A DNA stretch of 64,000 nt, taken from contig NZ_JACHZB010000010.1 of the NCBI RefSeq assembly GCF_014193255.1, positions 1 to 64,000 on the forward strand, read 5' to 3'. The notes beneath the pieces were generated by a model. The model was not told the origin of the DNA, did not search any database, and saw only the letters and a list, made by a program, of their open reading frames with translations. Positions 24,363 to 31,640 of the stretch are shown here, piece after piece. A program made the translations under genes and the position numbers. Source of the DNA: Rhizobium sp. BK196 (lineage in GTDB: Bacteria; Pseudomonadota; Alphaproteobacteria; Rhizobiales; Rhizobiaceae). Every line of letters begins with the position of its first letter. The first letter of the stretch is position 1.

Positions 24363-25633
24363 GCGGCGTCGAGGTCATTACCTTCGGCTGCCGTCTCAAT
24401 ACCTATGAATCCGAAGTCATGAGATCGCAGGCCGAAGCGGCCGGGCTCAACAATGCCATTCTGGTCAATACCTGTGCCGTGACCGGCGAGGCCGTGCGCC
24501 AGGCCCGACAGGCGATCCGCCGCGCGCGCCGCGACAATCCGCATGCCCGCATCATCGTCACCGGCTGTGCAGCCCAGACGGAAAAGCAGACCTTCGCAGA
24601 AATGGCCGAGGTCGATGCCGTGCTCGGCAATGAAGAGAAGCTGAAGGCCGCCTCCTATCGCGCGCTTCCCGATTTCGGCGTTTCGGCGGAAGAGAAGCTG
24701 CGTGTCAACGACATCATGAGCGTTCGCCACACCGCGCCGCAGATGGTCAAGCATATCGATGGCCACGTGCGCGCCTTCATCCAGGTGCAGAACGGCTGCG
24801 ACCACCGCTGCACCTTCTGCATCATCCCCTATGGCCGCGGCAATTCGCGTTCCGTGCCGATGGGGGCGGTGGTCGAACAGGCGCACAGTCTCGTGGCAGG
24901 CGGCTATCGCGAAATCGTGCTGACCGGCGTCGATGCTACGAGCTATGGCGCAGATCTTCCCGGCGAGCCGACGCTTGGGCTGCTCGCAAAGACGCTGCTC
25001 AAGCAGGTTCCCGACATACGCAGGCTGCGGCTATCTTCGATCGACAGTATCGAGGCCGACCGCCATCTCATGGACCTCATTGCGGACGAACCGCGCTTCA
25101 TGCCGCATCTGCATCTTTCCCTGCAACACGGCGACGATATGATTCTCAAGCGCATGAAACGCCGTCATTTGCGTGCCAATGCTCTGCGTTTCATCGAAGA
25201 CGTGCGCCGGCTGCGGCCGGAGATCAGCTTTGGTGCAGACATGATCGCCGGCTTCCCGACGGAGACCGAAGAGATGTTCGGGAACGCAATGCGCCTTGCC
25301 GAGGAAGCCGACATCGCGCATCTGCACGTCTTCCCCTACAGTCCACGGCCCGGCACGCCTGCCGCGCGCATGCCGCAGCTCGATCGCTTGCTCATCAAGG
25401 AACGTGCCGCTCGCCTCCGCGCCACTGGACAGATGCTGTACCAGCGCCATCTGGACAAGATGGTCGGAACGCGGCAATGGCTGCTGGTAGAAAATAACGG
25501 TCTTGCCCACACGGAAAACTTCACGCTTGTTGCCGTGCCCGGCCTTCGCCCGCGCGATATCGTCGAAGCGACGATATCAGGCCACAACGGCAAGCATCTC
25601 GACATGCAATTGACGGCTGCCGCGGCGGCCTGA
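24359..25633 (+). CDS. mtaB: tRNA N6-threonylcarbamoyladenosine methylthiotransferase MtaB
   Basis: A 424-residue radical-SAM methylthiotransferase that makes ms2t6A37 in ANN-decoding tRNAs. The UPF0004 domain has three cluster cysteines in FGCRLNTYE, NTCAVTG and TGCAAQ; the radical-SAM site is CDHRCTFCIIPYGRG. A TRAM-like C-terminus (QWLLVENNGLAHTENFTLV) is short. The GTG start overlaps the dapF stop codon by four bases. MtaB rather than MiaB is inferred from the CRLNTYES pattern and the dapF-mtaB-ftsY order typical of alphaproteobacteria. Confidence 0.92.
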   Translation: MSGVEVITFGCRLNTYESEVMRSQAEAAGLNNAILVNTCAVTGEAVRQARQAIRRARRDNPHARIIVTGCAAQTEKQTFAEMAEVDAVLGNEEKLKAASYRALPDFGVSAEEKLRVNDIMSVRHTAPQMVKHIDGHVRAFIQVQNGCDHRCTFCIIPYGRGNSRSVPMGAVVEQAHSLVAGGYREIVLTGVDATSYGADLPGEPTLGLLAKTLLKQVPDIRRLRLSSIDSIEADRHLMDLIADEPRFMPHLHLSLQHGDDMILKRMKRRHLRANALRFIEDVRRLRPEISFGADMIAGFPTETEEMFGNAMRLAEEADIAHLHVFPYSPRPGTPAARMPQLDRLLIKERAARLRATGQMLYQRHLDKMVGTRQWLLVENNGLAHTENFTLVAVPGLRPRDIVEATISGHNGKHLDMQLTAAAAA

Positions 25634-25648
25634 CTTCACGGACAGCTC

Positions 25649-27208
25649 ATGGCGCTCAGTTTCATCAAAAAGGTCTTCACCTTCGGCAAGCCGGCGGAAG
25701 AGCCTGTGCCAGAGGCTGCTGAACGGGAGCTGGAGCCGCGCTCGCGCGACGAAGATCTGCCAATTGCGGCCGATCCTGTTCTTGCCGAGGAAATGGATAC
25801 GGCCGGCGGGCCGGCGGCGGATATCGATGAAGCTCTCGCCGAGCAAGAACCGGTTGAAGCTCAGTCGGAATTGCTCCCGACCGTCGATGATCTGGGCGAC
25901 ATGGGCGTGGTTCCCCTGTCGCTGTTGGAAGCCGAGGCGGAAGCGAATGCAGATGACGCTGCGGTAGCACCCCCCTCTGTCCCTTCGGGACATCTCCCCC
26001 ACAAGGGGGGAGATCGTTTGGAGGATGACGCTGCCGTGAGAGAGGAAGGCAGAGTCGAGCCTACGGAAGTATTTCCAGAGGAGATTCCGGCGGAGGAGGC
26101 GCAGAATATTCCGGTGGAGGTGGAGCAAGGTTCTCAATCCTTCCCAATCTCCCCCCTTGTGGGGGAGATGTCCGGCAGGACAGAGGGGGATGTCACCCCC
26201 GCCGAATCGCCGCCGAATCCCATCCTTCCCAGAGGCTTTGCCACCGGACCGCAAGCCGAACCTGAACCTGCGGTGGCGCCCCAGCCGAGACTTTCCTGGT
26301 TCCAGCGCCTGCGCAATGGTCTGGCGCGCACATCCTCGCAGCTCACCGGCCAGATCGCTGCGCTCTTCACCAAGCGCAAGCTCGATGATGAGACGTTGCA
26401 GGATCTCGAAGATCTGCTCATTCAGGCCGATCTCGGCGTCGAGACGGCAATGCGCGTGACTGATACGCTCGCTTCCGAACGTTACGGCAAGGATGTGACC
26501 GGTGAGGATGTCAGCCGCATCATGGCGGCTGAAATCGCCAAGGTGCTGAAGCCGGTCGCCAAGCCGCTGCAGCTCGATCTCTCGCACAAGCCGCACGTCA
26601 TCCTCGTCGTCGGCGTCAACGGTACCGGCAAGACAACGACTATCGGCAAGCTTGCGGCCAAGCTGTCCGGTTCCGGCCTCAAGGTCATGCTGGCGGCCGG
26701 CGATACATTCCGCGCAGCCGCCATCGAGCAGCTGAAGATCTGGGCCGATCGCACCAAATCCGAATTCATCGGCACTAAGCTGGGTGCGGATGCGGCGGGT
26801 CTTGCCTATGACGCCTTCGAACAGGCGAAGGCCAGGAAATGCGATGTGCTGATCATCGATACGGCCGGCCGACTGCAGAACAAGGCAGAGCTGATGGCCG
26901 AACTGGAAAAGATCGTGCGCGTGCTCGGCAAGCTCGATCCCGATGCGCCGCATACCGTGCTCCAGACACTCGATGCAACAACCGGACAGAATGCGCTCAA
27001 TCAGGTTGAGATCTTCCGCAATGTTGCCGGCGTCAGCGGGCTGATCATGACCAAGCTTGACGGCACGGCGCGCGGCGGCATCCTGGTGGCGATCTCCGCC
27101 AAGCATAAGCTGCCGGTCTATTTCATTGGCGTTGGGGAAGGGGTCGACGATCTCGAACCGTTCGAGGCCGAGGATTTTGCGCAGGCCATTGCCGGTATCA
27201 GCCAATGA
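25649..27208 (+). CDS. ftsY: SRP receptor FtsY, with palindromic repeats in its linker
   Basis: A 519-residue SRP receptor GTPase. Residues 1-210 form an acidic, low-complexity A region; the NG domain occupies about 215-519, with GVNGTGKTTTIGKLA near residue 323, GDTFRAAAIEQL, DTAGR and TKLDGTARGG. The A region is odd: two palindromic repeats (25970-26014 and 26147-26189) read through in frame as SVPSGHLPHKGGD and SPLVGEMSGRTEGD, a peptide signature of rhizobial repeats. The NG domain is intact, so the protein should work. It is downstream of dapF-mtaB and partners Ffh encoded at 21000. Confidence 0.97.
   Translation: MALSFIKKVFTFGKPAEEPVPEAAERELEPRSRDEDLPIAADPVLAEEMDTAGGPAADIDEALAEQEPVEAQSELLPTVDDLGDMGVVPLSLLEAEAEANADDAAVAPPSVPSGHLPHKGGDRLEDDAAVREEGRVEPTEVFPEEIPAEEAQNIPVEVEQGSQSFPISPLVGEMSGRTEGDVTPAESPPNPILPRGFATGPQAEPEPAVAPQPRLSWFQRLRNGLARTSSQLTGQIAALFTKRKLDDETLQDLEDLLIQADLGVETAMRVTDTLASERYGKDVTGEDVSRIMAAEIAKVLKPVAKPLQLDLSHKPHVILVVGVNGTGKTTTIGKLAAKLSGSGLKVMLAAGDTFRAAAIEQLKIWADRTKSEFIGTKLGADAAGLAYDAFEQAKARKCDVLIIDTAGRLQNKAELMAELEKIVRVLGKLDPDAPHTVLQTLDATTGQNALNQVEIFRNVAGVSGLIMTKLDGTARGGILVAISAKHKLPVYFIGVGEGVDDLEPFEAEDFAQAIAGISQ
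25970..26014 (+). repeat. Palindromic repeat copy 1 inside ftsY
   Basis: A 45-base element containing a TGTCCCTTCGGGACA hairpin and an ATCTCCCCC/GGGGGAGAT palindrome. Its reverse complement recurs at 26147-26189 with only a few differences. This class of C/G-rich palindrome is dispersed in Rhizobiaceae genomes; here it is in frame within a coding region. Confidence 0.8.
26147..26189 (-). repeat. Palindromic repeat copy 2 inside ftsY (inverted)
   Basis: The inverted partner of the 25970-26014 element, 132 bases downstream. The palindromic ATCTCCCCC/GGGGGAGAT core is exact; differences are mainly in the TGTCC half. Together the copies could fold the ftsY mRNA into a long stem. Confidence 0.8.
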
Positions 27209-27268
27209 TGCCACAGATTAGCCGTTGATGGCTTGCATGCATTGCAAAAAAAGCAGGTTTGAAGAAGC

Positions 27269-27913
27269 ATGACGACTGAAAGCGATATTACTCCCAGCGC
27301 CGCAGACCGGCATCATCCGCTTCTGAAACTGGCGCTGGAACTCGGGCCGCTTCTGGTCTTTTTCTTTGCCAATCTGCGTGGTGAATGGCTCGTCGCCCGT
27401 TTTCCGGCGTTGGCTGAGCTCGGCGGTCCCCTCTTCGTGGCGACAGGGCTGTTCATGGGCGCAACCATTCTCTCGCTGGTGGTTTCCAAGATCATGCTTG
27501 GCCATCTGCCGATCATGCCGTTCGTTTCGGGGATCGTCGTGCTGATCTTCGGCTCGCTGTCGATCTGGCTGCAGAATGAAACCTTCATCAAAATGAAGCC
27601 GACAATCGTCAACGCGCTTTTCGGCTTTACCCTGCTTGGCGGTCTCGCCTTCGGCAAGTCTTTACTCGGCTATGTCTTCAACGCCGCCTTCCAGCTCGAT
27701 GCCGAAGGCTGGCGCAAGCTGACGATCCGATGGGGCATCTTCTTCCTGTTCCTCGCAGTACTGAACGAGGTGGTCTGGCGCAATTTCTCGGATAATTTCT
27801 GGATCGCCTTCAAGGTCTGGGGCACGATGCCGATCACCATTATCTTCACCATGGCGCAGATGCCGCTGGTGCTGAAGCACAGCATTTCCACCGAGGCTGA
27901 AAGCGAGAAGTGA
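27269..27913 (+). CDS. yciB: Intracellular septation protein A family membrane protein
   Basis: A 214-residue inner-membrane protein of the IspZ/YciB family with about five or six membrane helices (LALELGPLLVFFFANLRGEW; FVATGLFMGATILSLVVSKI; LNEVVWRNFSDNFWIAFKVW). Loss of relatives affects septation and envelope integrity; a molecular function is not established. It begins about 60 bases after ftsY and its stop overlaps the GTG start of the UPF0314 gene (GTGA). Confidence 0.92.
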   Translation: MTTESDITPSAADRHHPLLKLALELGPLLVFFFANLRGEWLVARFPALAELGGPLFVATGLFMGATILSLVVSKIMLGHLPIMPFVSGIVVLIFGSLSIWLQNETFIKMKPTIVNALFGFTLLGGLAFGKSLLGYVFNAAFQLDAEGWRKLTIRWGIFFLFLAVLNEVVWRNFSDNFWIAFKVWGTMPITIIFTMAQMPLVLKHSISTEAESEK

Positions 27914-28497
27914 CTGCTATCGAGAGCGCCGACCGAGCGCGGCATCAGATCTTCTGGTTTTCTGCCTGTCTTGCGGTGCTGGTCGTCCAGATCGTTGCCG
28001 AATATCTGATGGGCCGGGTGCCGATCTGCACTTGCGGCTACATCAAGCTGTGGGAAGGAACGGTCAATTCCAGCGGCAATTCCCAGCATCTGTCCGACTG
28101 GTATACGCCGTCGCATATCATCCACGGCTTCCTGTTCTACGGGCTGGCGCATCTCGTGCTTCGCGGCAAGCCGTTTGCGGCGCGCCTGCTGTTGGCTGTT
28201 CTCATCGAATCCGGCTGGGAGCTTCTGGAAAATTCTCCCCTGATCATCGATCGCTACCGCACGGCGACGATCTCGCTCGACTATTACGGCGACAGCATCA
28301 TCAATTCGGCGATGGACGCGATCTTCATGGCGGTCGGCTTCTTCTTCGCCTCGAGAGCGCCCGTGGCGGTTACGGTTGCCATTGCCATCTTCTTCGAGAT
28401 TTTCACCGGTTACGTGATCCGGGACAATCTGACGCTGAATGTGCTGATGCTGATCTGGCCGGTCGAGGCGATCAAGGTCTGGCAGGGCGGAGTTTAG
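27910..28497 (+). CDS. UPF0314 (DUF2585) membrane protein
   Basis: A 195-residue membrane protein with about four or five hydrophobic segments and a conserved stretch SDWYTPSHIIHGFLFYG followed by LIESGWELLENSPLIIDRYR. The family is confined mainly to alphaproteobacteria; its function is unknown. The GTG start overlaps the preceding yciB stop by four bases, giving translational coupling, so both probably act at the inner membrane. Its stop is adjacent to the end of the convergent ccmG gene: the two coding regions overlap by four bases. Confidence 0.87.
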   Translation: MTAIESADRARHQIFWFSACLAVLVVQIVAEYLMGRVPICTCGYIKLWEGTVNSSGNSQHLSDWYTPSHIIHGFLFYGLAHLVLRGKPFAARLLLAVLIESGWELLENSPLIIDRYRTATISLDYYGDSIINSAMDAIFMAVGFFFASRAPVAVTVAIAIFFEIFTGYVIRDNLTLNVLMLIWPVEAIKVWQGGV

Positions 28498-29102
28498 GAA
28501 GCCGGCTTGCCGAGCGCTTTTTCCATTGCTGGAAAAAGACCCTCCTTCAGGCTAGTGTCGTCGAAGGGGCCAACACGCTTGTAGATGATCGTCCCATCGG
28601 ACGAGACGAGATAGCTTTCCGGAATGCCGTAGACGCCCCAGTCGATCGCCGCCTTGCCGTTCGGATCGACGCCGATGGCGTGATAGGGATTGCCGAGCTC
28701 ACCGAGGAAACGCAGGGCGTTCTCGTTCTTGTCCTTATAGTTGATCGCGACGATGTTCAGCCGCCCGTCCTCGGCAAGCTGCTTGAGAAGGGGATGTTCA
28801 TCGCGGCAGGGAATGCACCAGGAGGCGAAGACATTGACGAGGGTGAGCTTGCCCTTGACCGCTTCATCCGTCAGTGCCGGCAGATTGGAGCCTTCGAGTG
28901 ACGGCAGGTTCAGCGATGGCGCCTTGGTGCCGATCAAGGCGGAGGGGATTTCGGCGATATTCTTGCCATGGAAATCCTGGTCGTAGAGCATTTTCGCTGC
29001 CGTCGCGGCAATGCCACCGAAGACGACAAGCGGGATCAGGGCAAAAACATAGCGGCTGAAGCCGCGGCTTTTCGGCCTGTTGTCTTGCTGAGCTTCAGTC
29101 AT
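28494..29102 (-). CDS. ccmG: Thiol:disulfide interchange protein DsbE/CcmG
   Basis: A 202-residue membrane-anchored thioredoxin that reduces apocytochrome c or heme-handling partners during c-type cytochrome maturation. One N-terminal helix (about 17-38, RYVFALIPLVVFGGIAATAA) anchors it in the inner membrane. The active site is WCIPC in the fragment VNVFASWCIPCRDEHP. The start overlaps the ccmD stop by four bases (ATGA on the minus strand), which places it last in the ccmABCDG operon. Confidence 0.95.
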   Translation of the reverse strand: MTEAQQDNRPKSRGFSRYVFALIPLVVFGGIAATAAKMLYDQDFHGKNIAEIPSALIGTKAPSLNLPSLEGSNLPALTDEAVKGKLTLVNVFASWCIPCRDEHPLLKQLAEDGRLNIVAINYKDKNENALRFLGELGNPYHAIGVDPNGKAAIDWGVYGIPESYLVSSDGTIIYKRVGPFDDTSLKEGLFPAMEKALGKPAS

Positions 29103-29269
29103 TCGCTATCCTTCAGTCGGGCGGAACGGCGTCTGATGCCGGCGGCTTCGAGCGCGGCCAATTCCTTTTGACGCGCGCGTCCGTCAGACCAGGTCCAGAG
29201 TGTTACCGCAATCGTTACCAGAGCGGCGAAACCGTAGGAGCCGTAGACATAGAAAGCGTAGCTGCCCAT
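29099..29269 (-). CDS. ccmD: Heme exporter protein CcmD
   Basis: A 56-residue small membrane protein of the CcmD family. It has a single membrane segment (YGFAALVTIAVTLWTWSDG) and a charged cytoplasmic C-terminus rich in Arg and Glu. CcmD helps release holo-CcmE from CcmABC. ATG at 29269 follows ccmC by two bases and the ccmG start overlaps its stop codon, fixing its place in the operon. It is small but highly plausible by length, topology and position. Confidence 0.88.
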   Translation of the reverse strand: MGSYAFYVYGSYGFAALVTIAVTLWTWSDGRARQKELAALEAAGIRRRSARLKDSE

Positions 29270-29271
29270 CG

Positions 29272-30033
29272 CTATTCTTCCCGGCTCGCCATGCGGGCGG
29301 CCATACGGCGCTGGGAGGCGATACGGCGGCGCCAGATCTCGTTTCTCATCGCCATCAGATGCAGCGTGAAGAAGAGCAGGGTGAAGGCAATTGCCATGAT
29401 CAGCAGCGGGCGCAGGAATTCCGGATCGATCGCCGGTCCATCGAGGCGCAGGACGCTTGCCGATTGATGCAGCGTGTTCCACCAGTCGACTGAGAACTTG
29501 ATGATTGGGATATTGACGAAGCCGACAAGGATCAGGATGGCGGTAACGCGCGCAGCCCTGGATGGATCGTCCATGGCGCGGTTCAGCGCGATCAGGCCGA
29601 GATACATCAGGAAGAGAATGAAGACGGAAGTAAGCCGCGCGTCCCAGACCCACCATGTGCCCCACATAGGCTTGCCCCAGAGCGAGCCGGTGACGAGCGC
29701 AAGCAGGGTGAAGGCGGCGCCGAGCGGAGCTGCAGCCTTGGCCGAAACATCTGCCAGCGGATGGCGCCAGACGAGCGTACCGATCGCCGAAATGCTCATG
29801 ATCGTATAGCACATCATGGAGAGCCAGGCGGCGGGCACATGCACATACATGATGCGCACCGTCTCGCCCTGCTGATAATCGCCCTCGGTCGAGAAGCTCA
29901 GATAGAGGCCGATGATAAAACAGAGGGCCGTGATGCCGGCCAGCCATGGAATGACGCGCGATGCCAGTGCCAGAAACCGCGTCGGGTTGGCGAGATCGCT
30001 GAATTTGCTGATGGCAAGGCTCGTTTCGCTCAT
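29272..30033 (-). CDS. ccmC: Heme exporter permease CcmC
   Basis: A 253-residue inner-membrane protein that loads heme onto CcmE. It has six predicted membrane helices and the tryptophan-rich periplasmic motif WGTWWVWDARLTS (near residue 130) typical of heme-handling proteins. The start at MSETSLAISKFSDL was chosen because an upstream in-frame start adds 15 residues without a family match. It lies 48 bases after ccmB and immediately before ccmD. Confidence 0.96.
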   Translation of the reverse strand: MSETSLAISKFSDLANPTRFLALASRVIPWLAGITALCFIIGLYLSFSTEGDYQQGETVRIMYVHVPAAWLSMMCYTIMSISAIGTLVWRHPLADVSAKAAAPLGAAFTLLALVTGSLWGKPMWGTWWVWDARLTSVFILFLMYLGLIALNRAMDDPSRAARVTAILILVGFVNIPIIKFSVDWWNTLHQSASVLRLDGPAIDPEFLRPLLIMAIAFTLLFFTLHLMAMRNEIWRRRIASQRRMAARMASREE

Positions 30034-30081
30034 ATCCGCTTCCTTACCTTGATCTGCCCGGAGCCGCAATCGAAGCACCGA

Positions 30082-30741
30082 TCAATCCGCCGTGTTTCTC
30101 AGCGCAAGGGCTGCTGCCGCCGGACCGATGACGGCGAAGAAGAGCGTCAGGGCAATGAGGATCAGAAATGGCGGCAGGAAGGGCGACGGTCCCACGACCG
30201 CTGCATAGGTGGCGCTGACGCCGAAGATCAGCACCGGGATCGTCAGCGGCAGGATGAGTACCGAGACCAGCAGGCCGCCACGCGGCAGTGCTACGGCAAC
30301 GGCTGCACCGACAGCGCCAATGAAGGTGATCGCCGGCGAGCCGACAAGGAGCGTCAGCATGGTCGCGCCGATCGCCGTTTCGTTCATATTCATGAAGAGG
30401 CCGAGCAATGGGGAGGCGATGACGAGTGGCAGGCTGGTCGCCGTCCAGTGCGCGGCACATTTGATGAGCACAGTCAGCACCAGCGGCGTTTCCTGCATCA
30501 GCATCAAATCGAGCGAACCGTCGTCACGCTCCGCCTGGAACAGGCGGTCAAGCCCGAGCAGGGCAGCGAGCAGCGCGCCGATCCAGACGATAGCCGGCCC
30601 GATGCGTGAGAGAAGCGCAAGATCGGGTCCGACACCGAAGGGAATGACTGCGACGACCGTCAGGAAGAAGAGTATGCCGATCAGCGCGCCGCCGCCGGCG
30701 CGAATGGAGAGTCTCAGGTCGCGCAGGAAAAGGGCGATCAT
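30082..30741 (-). CDS. ccmB: Heme exporter permease CcmB
   Basis: A 219-residue six-helix inner-membrane subunit of the CcmABC(D) complex. The N-terminus MIALFLRDLRLSIRAGG, then IPFGVGPDLALLSRIGPAIVW (abridged) and LERDDGSLDLMLMQ-like pattern (here ERDDGSLDLMLMQE) are characteristic. The ATG at 30741 overlaps the ccmA TGA stop (ATGA); a GTG two codons earlier is possible but less likely. Together with ccmA it forms the ABC-type heme or energy module. Confidence 0.95.
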   Translation of the reverse strand: MIALFLRDLRLSIRAGGGALIGILFFLTVVAVIPFGVGPDLALLSRIGPAIVWIGALLAALLGLDRLFQAERDDGSLDLMLMQETPLVLTVLIKCAAHWTATSLPLVIASPLLGLFMNMNETAIGATMLTLLVGSPAITFIGAVGAAVAVALPRGGLLVSVLILPLTIPVLIFGVSATYAAVVGPSPFLPPFLILIALTLFFAVIGPAAAALALRNTAD

Positions 30742-31379
30742 CCCCACACCCCCTGCTCCACCCCGGTGAAACCGGTCATTCTCAGTTCCCTGGTCTCTTT
30801 CAACCCAAGAGGCTGATGCGTCGCGGCGACGACAATCCCGCCTTCCCTGAGATGCATTTCGATCAATTCCGTAAACAACCTGTCCGCACTTGCATCCAGC
30901 GCGGCAGTCGGTTCGTCCAAGATCCAGACCGGGCGATGCGCGACCAGAAGCTTGGCGAAGGCGAAGCGCCGCTGTTGGCCGGCCGAGAGGTAGCCGAAGG
31001 GCAGGTGGGTGATGCCGGGCAGGCCGACGGCTTCGGCGGCTTCCTCAGTGCTCAGGCCGGCTTTTCCAGGTCCAAGGAAGGACCTCCAGAAATCCAAATT
31101 CTCCGCAACTGTAAGTTCAGTCTTCATGGCATTACGATGGCCAAGGTAGTGGCTGGCTACGGCTGCCGGATGCCTCTCGGCATCGACCGAATCGGAGACT
31201 GTGACAGAGCCTTTTTCCGGCCGCAAAAGACCGGCGATAACGCGCAATAAAGTGGACTTTCCCGATCCGTTTTTACCCGTCAGAATCAGGGCTTCGCCGG
31301 CCTGCAAGCTAAAGGAAACGTTAACGAAAATCAGATCCTCACCGCGCCGGGCTGCCAGATTTTCAGCGGTGAGATGCAT
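30738..31379 (-). CDS. ccmA: Heme exporter ATPase CcmA
   Basis: A 213-residue ABC ATPase. Walker A is TGKNGSGKSTLLR (near residue 34-46), signature YLSAGQQRR, Walker B VWILDEPTAALD. ATP hydrolysis drives release of heme-loaded CcmE. It heads the ccmABCDG operon transcribed away from acnA; the gap to acnA is 261 bases. The ccmEFH genes are not in this window. Confidence 0.96.
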   Translation of the reverse strand: MHLTAENLAARRGEDLIFVNVSFSLQAGEALILTGKNGSGKSTLLRVIAGLLRPEKGSVTVSDSVDAERHPAAVASHYLGHRNAMKTELTVAENLDFWRSFLGPGKAGLSTEEAAEAVGLPGITHLPFGYLSAGQQRRFAFAKLLVAHRPVWILDEPTAALDASADRLFTELIEMHLREGGIVVAATHQPLGLKETRELRMTGFTGVEQGVWG

Positions 31380-31640
31380 GCATCGGTTCTTTCTTCATTG
31401 GCACCATCGGCAAGCTCAAAAAATGTCCGATTTTGACCTTTGTCGCTATGGCAAGTCTTTACGAAATTATCTATAAGACCTGCAACCACGCCAGCGGTCG
31501 GCGTGAATTTCATCCTTGCGCCGAACTTGGGGTTTTCTCCTCACGTGCGGACAGCGGAAATGGCCGTACCCGCATCCTGATGTGCATTAAGTGCATAGGC
31601 GTTCGCACGACTGTGTTGGCTATCAGAAACGGGGTCTCTC

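Noticed and set aside
25577..27214. A 545-codon minus-strand open frame opposite ftsY.
   Set aside because: Antisense to the conserved GTPase; no family signature, and it passes straight through the palindromic repeats.
31582..31596. Two GTGCAT hexamers upstream of acnA as an operator.
   Set aside because: Too short to assign to any regulator; only noted in the acnA entry.
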